Shown: in pieces, positions 10,779 through 20,747 of the stretch
Layout of the letters: each line of letters begins with the position of its first letter
How positions within the stretch are numbered: position 1 is the first letter of the stretch
From: Toxorhynchites rutilus septentrionalis
Lineage: Eukaryota; Arthropoda; Insecta; Diptera; Culicidae
Direction: 5' to 3'
Assembly: GCF_029784135.1 (NCBI RefSeq)
Contig: NC_073746.1
Location: forward strand, 110,826,661 to 110,890,660
DNA length: 64,000 nt
Translations under genes and position numbers: made by a program
Notes under the pieces: generated by a model
What the model saw: the letters and a program-made list of their open reading frames with translations, nothing else
Databases searched by the model: none
Told to the model about the DNA's origin: nothing

Positions 10779-12030
10779 GGGGAGAGGGAGGCAAGTTGGC
10801 GATGTTAAGCTTTGGCGAGCCCTTGATGTTGGAATTATTTTTTTTTTAATGTTGATGCTGATTCATATAGCCTGAAGTGTTTTCTATCATATTATCTTTT
10901 GGATGGGCAAAAAACTAAAAAACTTGTCCACCCAAAAGCTTTGCGCAAAAAGCGTCGAATTCCACGTGGAGGCAAGTTGGCGAATATGGTTTGGTCACCC
11001 AAAAATCAACAAAATGTAATAAAAATTATTTATTTATCCTTGGTTGGAACAGTGGAAATGCCATTTTCATCGACACTGTAAATGTCACCCGCAGGAAAAC
11101 GATACTGAACTCGTATATCTCCCAAAGTTCGAAAATAAGTCACAATTTTCATTATTGAACCCCATTAATCGAGCCGCTGAGGTATTTTCTGGTTTTCTCA
11201 AAGATAGCTTATGAGCCTTCATAAACATTCTAACCCATGTCCGTCCAGCGCATGTTCCTTTGAAAGGGTTCTCTATGCCATTTTTAACCGCAAACGAATA
11301 GGCAATTCTTCGAAGCTGGACCTGAATGTAGCTTTAAAGTGGCCATTATTGGACGACGTATCCTGAAATTGATACAGATTTAATATTTCTTGAATAAAGA
11401 ACATGGAAACGCAAATGCTGAATTGAAAATCTAACCTCCATGTCTGAATATTTTCGTCGATAGCGTCTCAAAGTTCGTTCTGACACAACGAACTGTTTTG
11501 AAGCACCCAGAACAGACAAACCTTCTTCTATAGCTTTCATAACATTTTCCAAACTGGTGTCCGACCAATATTGGTCTCTTTTTCGCTTATAAGTTCTAAC
11601 CATCTGCAATAAAAAACTAAAAATTAACATAATGTTGCAGTTCGTCAACTTGCCCCCAAGCGACTTTTTCAATAAAAAAATTTAGCTGAAAAAAAATCAT
11701 GAATGAAACTCGCCGGAAACAAACAGATTATGTACAATAGAGTACCTTTATCATGTATAAAATTATTTTGAAATTTTAACTTTTCTCATAAAGTGGATAA
11801 TGAAATTTGAAAAAACGGAAAAAATAACAAAATCACGATTTTTCTCATTTTTTATTTATTATTTTTTATCACTTTTTTGTGATAACGTTTTCGGCAGAGT
11901 TACCGAGTACAAAGTTTGGCCTTGTTATGATGCATCTTCAGTAAAAAGTAGGTGGCGCTACCTTCATTACAACGGGTCAAAAAACCGATTCGTCATCTTG
12001 CCTCCCTCGCCAACTTGCCTCCCTCTCCCC
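10779..12030 (-). mobile_element. Pogo/Tigger-like DNA transposon, internally deleted
   Basis: A 1,252-bp element between TA dinucleotides (10777-10778 and 12031-12032). Ends are inverted repeats: ggggagagggaggcaagttg at the left and, reversed at the right, ggggagagggaggcaagttg, both continuing with gcga. A third copy of the motif, ggaggcaagttggcga, sits internally at 10968-10983. The minus strand encodes part of a transposase (next entry). A 13-bp direct repeat, cataatttgggag, occurs just outside both ends (about 10758-10770 and 12035-12047), separated from the TIRs by a few bases. Confidence 0.85.
11040..11672 (-). pseudogene. Pogo/jerky-type transposase fragment
   Basis: Read on the minus strand: MVRTYKRKRDQYWSDTS begins a Psq/CENP-B N-terminal helix-turn-helix (start near 11602; the open frame extends further upstream to 11672). 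It includes SVLGASKQFVVSERTLRRY. After a break near 11440-11340 come segments resembling the HTH_CENPB domain (AVKNGIENPFKGTCAGRTW, LSLRKPENTSAARLMGFN). Then comes the first strand of the DDE_1 domain with its catalytic aspartate, YSVDENGISTVP (about 11090-11045). The frame changes several times, and everything after this first aspartate is missing, so the protein cannot be active. Domain names are from family knowledge; the residues are read from the sequence. Confidence 0.75.
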
Positions 12031-12154
12031 TAATCATAATTTGGGAGGAATTCAAATCACTAAAAATCACTCGTTTCGAAATGCGGTATGCCACCCCTGC
12101 ATAGAAAAATGAAGACTACAAAAACGATCGTTATGCTTCAACAACAAACAAAGT

Positions 12155-13104
12155 CAAGGGTGTCCCACATCAAGTTGCGCTGTAGAAAATTACACATTGG
12201 GTATTTTCTCTTGAAACTTGGATAGAAGTAGTTTAGAGTGTATTGTTTGCGTTGTATTTTTATCGCTGTCAGTTTTTCAAAAATTGGAAAAAATGGCGTC
12301 ACCCGAAAAGCAAATTCGCGAATTGATTTTGCGCAAGCACCTGGAAAATCCTCAACGCTCTCATCGGGACATCGGAAAACAACTCGAAACAACTCAGGAT
12401 CACAAGCTTGTCGTCCGGAATCCTAATAATGCTTCGGTAAGTCTCATCATTGATGATGAGACTCACGTCAAAGCGGACTTCCGGCATCTTCCGGACCCGG
12501 CTGGGCTGTTCTTCAATGCCCAGGACAAGTTTGATGTTCCGGAGAAAGTAAGGAAGCAGAAACTTTAAAAGTTTACCAACAAATACATGATTTGGTAAGA
12601 GAACTTCTCACGTGGCAAACGGAGTAGGCCGTTCGTGACTACCGGGACTGTAAACGGGCAGATTCACCTCAATGAGTGTCTACAAAAGCATCCACTTCTT
12701 CAGTTAACGCAACACGAGCCCTACGATCTTCTGGCCGGAATTAGCTTCGTGCTATTATTTAAAAGATGGCCTGGAGTAGTACGAAGCCAACGGGGTCACT
12801 TACGTACACAAGGACATGAAACCCTCCCCCCAACACCCCGAAACTAAGACCCATCAAAAAATACTTAGCTGGAACAGGCACTACGGAAGCATCCCAAGAA
12901 GGCCAATTCTGAGGAAGACATGAAGAAAAAGTGGGTTTTCGTACAGATGAAGCTGCAGCCAGATGTTGTACAAAACTTTATGAGTGGAGTTAAGTGTGAG
13001 GTGCGATTGTGGTATTAAAGTTGAATGAAATAACGGATCCTGTCGCGAAAAAAGCGTTCATATTTCGATGACAGGAATGAATCCAGGCAATTTTTGACAC
13101 CCTG
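12155..13104 (+). mobile_element. ITmD37E-type transposon, decayed copy
   Basis: Ends aagggtgtcccacatcaa (12156 onward) and gacaccct (ending about 13103) resemble the TIR aagggtgtgtcacatcaa of the better-preserved copy at 40481-41779. The plus strand carries a broken transposase. ATG at 12293 opens MASPEKQIRELILRKHLE, which includes HRDIGKQL of the N-terminal HTH. A large internal deletion then joins directly to IIDDETHVKADFRHLPDP with the first catalytic aspartate. Stops and frame changes follow (about 12566 onward), with recognisable pieces TTGTVNGQIHLNECLQKH and VVRSQRGHLRTQGHE in a shifted frame. It is far more diverged than the 40.5-kb copy, so this family has been active at different times. 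Confidence 0.85.
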
Positions 13105-13639
13105 TGCTGAAGTAAAGCATATTTCACTCAAGGCGTTCTACATCGATCGAAATAAATGGCAATCGGAAGGAGCAAGATCTTGACTATATGGCCAATGAAC
13201 CAAAATTTACCATCCACTATTTTCCAATTAGTTGTAAATGATGTTAAAATGTAGCCTATACCCAAATAATGTCAGGGTTTTCATTATTAAATTATTTATA
13301 ACATTAAAGTTTAGTATTCACATTTAAAAATGTTCGGAATTGGAGACAAAAGAGTAACATTTGGCTTCGTTTTACGAGTGAGGGAAGCGTGAAAGATAAT
13401 AAAAGTTTTTAAGGCAGTTTTTAAGAATACACTTTTGAAATAAGAATGATGAATGACAAATAATTTCTCCGTATCAAATTAGTATTCTATGTGAATAAAA
13501 AACACCTTTCATTGCAAGTGATGACAAAATTGAGTCTGATAATTTTCGGGTAAGTTTGGTAAGTTTGGTAAGTTTTAGTGAGAATATCGTAAAATTTATA
13601 GAAAACAAATTAGACTAGGGTCACGGCAACGTGCTTTAA
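13105..13639. other. No gene; minor tandem ggtaagttt
   Basis: AT-rich DNA. At about 13551-13574 the 10-bp unit tttggtaagt repeats two to three times. No coding feature recognised. The last four bases, TTAA, are the target duplication of the next element. Confidence 0.4.
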
Positions 13640-14338
13640 GGGGAGAAGGTCAGGAAGGTCTGAAAATAATGAATTTTCGTGGAATTTTTTCGGATGTTAC
13701 GAAAAAAGTGAAGTGTTCGTGTATTTTGGTTAATGTCCAAGGTATATTTGATGTATTTTCCATTTTTTGAGTGCACGAATAATGATTATGACGCTGTTGA
13801 CAGCTGGATGCGTAGATGCTGTCTGAAAATCAGTACCTTGCTGGTGGTATCAGTTCTGAAGCAACGGGGTGTCGTAGAACAATTTCCAATGAATATTTTG
13901 ATACTTTAGGATAATAACTAAAGCGTTATATAGGGGTTTTTGGAAATTCAAAAAATTGCCAAAATGGCGTCCATTTTGTTAAAAATTAGGTTTTTTTCAT
14001 AAAAAATCTAGAAATACCGATTTTTAAGAAATCAAAAAATGGCTATGTAACGCCTTAGATAATTCCTTTTTACATGCTGATAAAAAATTTCAGCCAAATT
14101 GGTCAAGTAGATCCTGAGATATCGATACCACCAGATGAAATAACACGGTTTCGAGAAAAACGCGTTTTAAAATTCGTACAGCAATACCATATCCCTTGAG
14201 GTGACTTCATACTTTTGGCAGTAACTTTCCAACGAAATCAAATATCGAAAATTCCTCTTAGGACAAAATTTCAGCTTCCCAAAAATGCAAAAAACAAGAA
14301 ATAATTTTTTTTTCTATTTTCCAGACCGGGGTCACCCC
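13640..14338. mobile_element. TTAA-flanked MITE, about 699 bp
   Basis: Flanked by TTAA on both sides (13636-13639 and 14339-14342). The left end, ggggagaaggtcaggaaggt, and the right end reversed, ggggtgaccccggtctgg, are imperfect inverted repeats that share gggg, a gguc-like core and gtctgaaaat or gtctggaaaat. TTAA duplication is typical of piggyBac and Kolobok-type transposases; no transposase is encoded here, so the parent family is unknown. Confidence 0.7.
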
Positions 14339-14788
14339 TTAAGTAATTCAATAATTCAGACCGGCTCATTCAATGAATGGTGATTTGCGTAGTAAAAACT
14401 AGAGTAACATGTAATGTCGAAACTTTACAGTCGTCATTGCGGATTGGGTCAGTTAAAAATTATTTGTCACTAGATGGAATTGATGGCCAGATATCGGGCA
14501 ATAATAATCCAATTGTCCCCAAGCAAGGAGCGCCTGAAAGATGACGTTACAATTTCTGTAATCATAGTTTGGTAATTCGTGACAAAATGTTTTTTTTTTG
14601 AAAATTAGTTGAAATTTCTCGAGGGCAGAAACATACAGAAAAATTTGTGTAGCTTACGACACGGATGCTGTAGCAGACGCAGGACACATAAGTGGTCAGT
14701 CACTAAAACTTGTTGAATTTTGCAACTGATCAAGCAAGACTAGTATGCAAGCTGTCATGAGATAACGAATGCTAAGAATGACATAACT
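14339..14788. other. No gene recognised
   Basis: Between the TTAA MITE and the next repeat there is no recognisable frame or repeat end. Confidence 0.4.
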
Positions 14789-14938
14789 GTGTGCCCATGA
14801 GCGTCCGCGGGATAATCAGAGACCACCCGAAGCCGAGCGATGACTGCCTGCTGATAAGGTGGCGGAAGATGCGCCGGGTGCCCAGCCCACTTGATCGCTA
14901 AACTGAAGATGTCCGTGTTGCCAGAACTGGGTATGCCA
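14789..14938 (+). repeat. GC-richer repeat R, intact copy
   Basis: A 150-bp segment from gtgtgcccatgagcgtccg to ccagaactgggtatgcca, noticeably richer in G+C than its surroundings. The same sequence recurs split in two at 16334-16395 and 17494-17584. Identity unknown; it could be part of an LTR or of a retrotransposon leader, but nothing in the sequence proves this. Confidence 0.65.
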
Positions 14939-15125
14939 CACATCTTCTCTCTTCTCCGAAAAAAAAAAGGAATCGAATAAAAAAAAGTCAAAAAAAAACA
15001 AATACATGTGGATTTCTTTTCAGTGCACTTCCGTTCACATAGAACATTTGAACCACCTTTGGAGTGTATGAACTAATTGATGACGTTTAACTAACAAAAT
15101 AACGAGTCAAGTTCTGTTCTCCATA

Positions 15126-15420
15126 GGGTCGTCCCGAGCCCGTACTTGTTCTGCGCGGTCGTCCCGATCCGCAGATTAATTTACTACCATTCTTACACAT
15201 CACGGTCGTCCCGATCCGTTCTCTTATCACTTTCATTTTTCATTCGGTCGTTTCGATCCGCAAATATTTTTACTTCCTTTTTTACACAGCACGGTTGCCT
15301 AGATCCGCAAATATTTTTACTTCCTCTTTAACACAGCACGGTCGTCCCGATCCGCACTCTTATCATTTTTATTTTTTCTACTTCCATTTTTAAGCTGCAT
15401 GGTCGTCCCGATCCCCTCTC
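15126..15420 (+). repeat. Minisatellite of ggtcgtcccgatccg units
   Basis: Seven degenerate repeats of a core ggtcgtcccgatccgc start at about 15126, 15156, 15204, 15246, 15294, 15340 and 15402. Each is followed by a T-rich spacer such as caaatatttttacttcctt or ctcttatcatttt and then acacagcac. Unit length varies from about 30 to 62 bp. Two adjacent units (15246 and 15294) are the most alike. No protein is implied. Confidence 0.85.
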
Positions 15421-16333
15421 TTATCATGTTAATTTTTTTCTATTCAAGCTCCTGCACTTAGAAAAATCCTCGGTAAAAAATTACCGAATACCTTTGATAA
15501 CAAATATCAGTAGAATGTACAATTTTTTGTACATATTTTTTTGTCTTTATTTAAGAGACTTTCAGCCGTAGGCTGGTTCGTTTCTGAGATTTGTACATAT
15601 TGCCAACTATCCCATATCCCTACCAGAGGTTGGCATATTTTACTCGATTACTTTAGTAAGATTCATCTTGTCATCTCTGAAGACTAGTGAGCGTATTAAC
15701 AATTTTTACTGTTGACATAAGGCAATACGGAGATATAATAAAGATATAATTCTAATACGTGCATTTTCACCAGAAAAAATGTAAAATGAAAAATGATATT
15801 GGGCTTACACATCATGTTTCTACTTCACATATATGTTTATGCGCGCGGTAGCAAATGATTATAGATTGGTAGCATTTACCAAAAAATAAAACATCGTTAC
15901 ATTTATTAATTATTTCTCTCAGTTTACAGTTTAACATGAAGTATTAGTATTTCTGCCAACCCTGCTGTTTAATTTATACCTCTTCGAATGTATTATTTAT
16001 TTACTGACATCTTTCATGCATCTCAGGGTAAGAAAGTTCTGCTATTTGGAGTCTTCTGTTAGCGAGTTCCGAGCTCACCATTCATGACTTCGTCGCAGGG
16101 GGGGAATTCCAGTGCTCGCAATGTCACATTGTTCCTCTAAAAGGTTCCACTGCCCCTTTGCACACAAACTTTTATGGTGAAAAACAAAAACACACAGTGG
16201 GAATTACACTAGATGCACTTGGGAATCGTGCAACTTTTGTCATACCCAACTCTCACGCAGAGCGTCTGAAGGATCACTTCTCAAAACATAGGAGGACTCC
16301 GATTATCCTCGCTCCTGGCAGGATCGCTTAAAT
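15421..16333. other. No gene; short LINE/SINE-like tail snippet
   Basis: At 15540-15590 the sequence tctttatttaagagacttt followed by cagccgtaggctggttcg looks like a reversed retroposon 3' end, a motif I believe is common in mosquito genomes. The rest has no recognised feature. Confidence 0.35.
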
Positions 16334-17584
16334 GTGTGCCCATGAGCGTCCGTGGGATAATCAGAGACTGCCCGAAGCCGAACGATGACTGCCTGCCCAC
16401 TCTATATTGTTGTGTCGAATTGGTCCCAACAAACGGTGTCGACAACGATACCGATATCGTGCCATTTTGCAACGATTTTGTCGACCTACCCTTCGTATTC
16501 GACAACCAATTTCGAGCCAAACCTGTGCCAATCTGACATCGCGTCGACCGATTGCAGTACTGCTCAACCGTTTTTATGGCTGTGTGTTTTCAAAAAGTTT
16601 AATGTTAAGCAAAAAAAAAAACAAAAAATTGCGTTGTTTACAAATATTTATTTATAATATATTCATACAATTGTGCACTGTTGATGTATACTATTCGCAG
16701 CGATTATACCGTCATCAGTAAACTCCCGTCAGCTACAAATTTCTTCATCGGAATCGCAGTCGGCTCAATTATTTTTGTCCCTTTCGTTCCCTCTAGCAGA
16801 CACACCTAACTTCGTGGGGAATCATGACTGTTGAGATGGATGAGTTTTTTATTCTGAAATAAAATTAAGAGATCAAAATTCATATCATAAGTTAAAATTA
16901 AAACCAGTCATACTTACGGGTATTCAAATTGGTTACGTTCGTGTTGAAGTTGTTGTTGGTGATTATGGTGAGATGAGCGCTTTGGTCTGATCCCAAAAAC
17001 AATACTTTACTGAAGCTGCAAACTCCGTTTTCATTCCATTCAGATCACCGCTATTCTTTCATTTTCATTTATATATTTCTGCTGTTGCTGCTGCTTTCCT
17101 TCCTTTGACGCGATATATCAACAAAGACTAGCTGCGTTCACCACAAATTTCGCCTGTATTTTGTCTCCGTGTTGTTGAATTTGTTACTGAAGTTCATCAA
17201 GGAAACATAATTTATATTTTATAATTAAATATCAAAATTATCCTTACTTACAAAATTTAGTTCTCGATTCTCTGTTATATTTTGAATGACAATTTAGAGA
17301 GAAAGAGAAAAAGCAATCTCTACAGTGATGCCGTTTCGCTCAGTACCAAAAAATTGCATACAATTATAGTTCAACTATAGATAGTGCAGCCTGCGGGGGT
17401 TAAGGCGGAGGTAGATTCCAGCACTTTTGTAGCATGTTACTTCGTTTCGGTCGACATCGGGCCAATGACTGCTCGATTATGTTTGGAACTGGGTGCTGAT
17501 AAGATGGCGGAAGATGCGCCGGGTGCCCAGCCCACTTGATCGCTAAACTGAAGATGTCCGTGTTGCCAGAACTGGGTTTGCCAT
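16334..17584 (+). repeat. Repeat R, second copy split by about 1.1 kb
   Basis: 16334-16395 repeats the left part of the 14789-14938 unit up to gatgactgcctg. 17494-17584 repeats the rest from tgctgataag through ccagaactgggtttgcca. The intervening 16396-17493 has no resemblance to the unit. It contains several tcgac-rich bases around 16430-16560 and a 10-A run near 16609, but no clear terminal repeat. It may be an insertion or a rearrangement. Confidence 0.6.
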
Positions 17585-17726
17585 ACAATAACTAAGAAAC
17601 AACCATGTGATAGTTTGACATTATTTGAAAAAAAAGCCTGGTTACGCTAAGAAACTCGATGATTAGGTGTTAGCTGTGTGGCCTCATGGTCTAACGATTA
17701 ATTCAGAGCTCTGCTGCTCACAATTG

Positions 17727-18078
17727 GAAAGATTACACGAAACAACCAAGAAAAAACCACCAGAGTTGATGAACAAAGAAGGCTAGGCGTTCCATCATGA
17801 CAACGCGAGACCCCACATATCTTTGATGGCACTCCAAAAACTGAGAGAGCTTGGTTGGGAAGTTTGAATGCAATCACCTTATAGCCCGGACCTTGCACTG
17901 CCTGACTTCCATTTGTTTCAATATCTGCAGAATCAACATCTGTCTCAATGGAAAAACATTAACTAACATAAGAGTTGTCGAAAATCACTTGAAAAGTTTT
18001 CCATCGATAAATCGTAGAATTTCTACATGGAAAATGAATGAAATTACCCGAAAATTTGCGGAAGTTTATAGAGAATAA
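17727..18078 (+). pseudogene. Mariner transposase, C-terminal fragment
   Basis: Translating with frame changes gives PPELMNKEG, HHDNARPHISLMALQKLREL and SPDLALPDFHLFQYLQN, which are hallmarks of mariner D,D34D transposases: the second aspartate in HHDNARPH and the third in PDFHLF. A TGA interrupts the frame within GWEV/MQSPYSPD, and there is a break after KEG at about 17786. Downstream, weaker similarity continues to about 18078. The N-terminal half and TIRs are missing. This differs from the mariner MITEs at 9.0 and 57.0 kb, which retain only the N-terminal part. Confidence 0.85.
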
Positions 18079-18359
18079 TGGGTAATATATACCTGATTGA
18101 AATTGATTTTCGACAAAGAAAAATTTAATTCAAAAATTGATCAGCCGCGAATATTTCTTAAATTTTACAAGAATGCATTAGAATTGAAAAATTAAATGGA
18201 CCTACAATATTTTTGTTTCGCCTTCATGTTACATCTAAGAAACAAACTTACAATCCATACAAACAAGTTCCTTCGCCGGAGCGTAAAATAAGCATGTGAG
18301 CATAGCGTTACTCTCAATCGCTCTCTCTTGAGGTTTCTCTAGCACCCCCAGAAGTGGGT
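18079..18359. other. AT-rich spacer
   Basis: No feature recognised between the mariner fragment and the GC-richer region upstream of Cdk5alpha. Confidence 0.35.
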
Positions 18360-19799
18360 GGTGATTGCAGCATAAACACCACCAACGACCACCCTTTCTT
18401 CGGTACAGTGGGCCAGCCGTGCCGTGCAAATTAGTCTCGCAATGCGGATGGAAGAGGGAGAGAGCGCCAGGAGCCGTGATGGGTCGCTTGCGTCTGTGCG
18501 CTCACTTGTTTGCGTAAAAGGGATTCGCAAAGCATATGTACCCGTATCGACGCTGGTGTTGGTGCAGGGGACGCTGATTATGCGCCGTCGCACGGGGAAT
18601 CGATTTGGCCTGCCGACGACAAGTGTAGGAAAAGTGCTTCTCTGGGAAAACTTGCTTCCCTTTCGCATCGCGACTAGGGGTGATCGTGTGAGTGTATTCC
18701 ATTCACAGGCTAGCCTGTGCAGAATCGAGACTCGACTTTTCAAAATCGTCATTTATATCAGAACCAGTGTGCGGGAGACTTGAGCCTCCATATTTGCGTT
18801 TTGATATATTATCAACATAGTGTGAAGTTTAGGACTTTTCTGAGTAGTTTATTGTGTCTGGAGGGAGTCTTTAGTGGAATTTGGATGAAATAAATGTAAT
18901 CGTGGAGTTTAAGTAAGCGAAAAAACATATTCGTGTCTCATCCCCTCACTGAAGGCGAGGCAGGAAGGATACCTTCACACAAATGGAAAAGCTTTGACAA
19001 ACCCAGTGAAAATATAACGCCCCAAAAGTTGGCTAATCCCAAAACACGGTACCGAGACTGGATGACTCACCCAAGGGCCAGGACTATGACCATCGTTTCG
19101 AGGATTCGATCATTGATCGAGTTGGTATGAATTGTTGGAAAAGTGTAATCCACATTGGTTGGTCCCAATTAAGAACAATTTGAACGAAGAAAAATCAGGA
19201 AGTGCGTGATTGAATATTGCACATGTGTCCGTGTCACGGTTATTGGTGTGGATTCAAACAGGAATAAATTGCTTGTGTGTGTGCGTGTGTGTTTACTTGG
19301 AAAACTTTTGTGTTCAGCAATTTTCAGCCCATTGCTGCCCCCTTTTTTCACGCTCGGAACATTGACAGTCCGGAAGTTTGCCTGTTTAGGAATTACTACT
19401 TTGTTGAGTGCACAGCGTAAACGAGACACTAACTTTGCCGTTTATAGGAGTCCTGGCAGGGTGCGGGGAGGTTATAAATTGTGGAGTATTTCAATTGAAA
19501 AAATAGGAAAATTGTTCGATGCAATGGTGTTGTGACATAGTTGAAGCCAGTGGGTGGTGAGCAAACGTAAGGGCGTCTAACACATATATGAATATAGAAT
19601 CACAAAATAGGGAATACCTGTCTGGAATGAAAAGTCAGAGATTCTCGCTGTTACATAAAATCGAGTAAAGAGGAATCCTGTAGGGAGATCAAAACTGACG
19701 ATAATAGAATTTCCGTCGGACGTGGTTCGATAAAAAATTCATCCAAAAATTTTCTCATCTTCGACACTGCACTTGGAAGGCGAGCTGAGGCTAGCAAAA
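18360..19799 (+). promoter_or_regulatory. Probable promoter and 5' UTR of Cdk5alpha
   Basis: From about 18360 base composition becomes richer in G+C and CpG, and no transposon remnant is visible up to the start codon. The small frames here (for example 18424-18783 and 19206-19535) do not resemble proteins, and they lack support on the other strand, so a non-coding 5' UTR with promoter is the simplest reading. The transcription start cannot be fixed by eye; an upstream non-coding exon and intron are possible. Confidence 0.35.
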
Positions 19800-20747
19800 A
19801 TGGGCACAGTGTTGAGTTTCAGTCCCCGGGAGCGTCGACCCATTTATTCGACGCATCACCACAGCGCTGGTACGCTATCATCATCAAACTCAGCGGACTT
19901 TCCATTAAATAACTACTCATACGAGCAGTTGAATAATGTGAAAAACCGAGAGAATAATAAACCGCCGAATTTGATTCAATCGGTGCCGAACAGCAATGCA
20001 AACAATAATAACAACCTCAACATCAGTGGCAAGGATGACGGCAAAAATAATAACACAAACAGTGCCGCAACGTTGATGCTTCTCCAGCAAACTCATCAGG
20101 GCGGTATCAACGGTAATGCTAACATCAATAGCATTAACAATAACATCAACAGCAACAACAACAGCAACAGCATACAGGAGCGCAACAACAACAGTAGTAA
20201 TACTGACAGCGCTCGTATCCTCTCCGAGAAGAATGCTCTGGAGAAGAATCTCAAGAAACATTCGCTGTTCATCAATGCACTGTCGTGGAAACGACTGGCA
20301 GCATCCCATGGCAAAAAGAAACTCGACAACCAGAAGAATAAATCGGCCAACCTGGCTACGGCCACGTTCCGTACCCCACTGACCGATACTATCCATCCGA
20401 TGGTGGACAAGAACAAGAACCTCCAGCAGTCGCAGTCGTTTACACAGCCTATCTCCAGCAACCAGCAGCTGCAGCAGATTCAAGTTGCCCAGCAGCAACA
20501 GCAGCAAACGGTGTACTTTACTCCCGGGGGCCCAAAGGCACTGCTCGCGCTAGATCTCGTGCGAGCCAACAACACAAATCCGCTGTCGCAACCGGATAAG
20601 TTGGCCCCCAAACTGCCTCTGCAGTTACCATTGCCACTGCAGCCGATCATCAGCCAACAACAGGCTCAGCATCACCACCAGCAGCAGCAAGGACAGGTGC
20701 CGCAGCAGTTACACCATGGTCACGGTCCGCGGAAAACCGTCATTCAG
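19800..20747 (+). CDS. Cdk5alpha: Cdk5 activator (p35/Cdk5alpha), first coding exon
   Basis: 316 codons from the ATG at 19800 (context caaaATGG) to the splice donor CAG/GTGAGT at 20747-20753. The open frame reaches back to a TTG at 19773, but the ATG is preferred because it gives MGTVLSFSPRER, matching the p35 N-terminus MGTVLSLSP with its myristoylated Gly2. Residues 149-174 (EKNLKKHSLFINALSWKRL, then KKKL) match the conserved basic segment EKNLKRHS...PWKR of p35. The exon ends GPRKTVIQ, aligning with the human KRVIVQ just before ASTSELL. Between lie insect-type low-complexity tracts: Asn-rich at 66-136 and Gln/His-rich at 207-307. Family role: membrane-tethered activator of Cdk5 in neurons. 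The cyclin-fold domain that binds Cdk5 is not in this exon, and I find no frame for it downstream in the window, so the gene is partial here. Confidence 0.93.

Noticed and set aside
15126..15420. CRISPR-like array
   Set aside because: Repeats are degenerate, spacers are similar T-rich sequence rather than unique, and the genome is eukaryotic.
19773..19799. Upstream start of Cdk5alpha at 19773
   Set aside because: This codon is TTG; the ATG at 19800 gives the conserved MGTVLS myristoylation start.
19917..20507. 196-codon minus-strand frame of Leu/Val-rich residues
   Set aside because: Antisense shadow of the Asn/Gln-rich Cdk5alpha exon.
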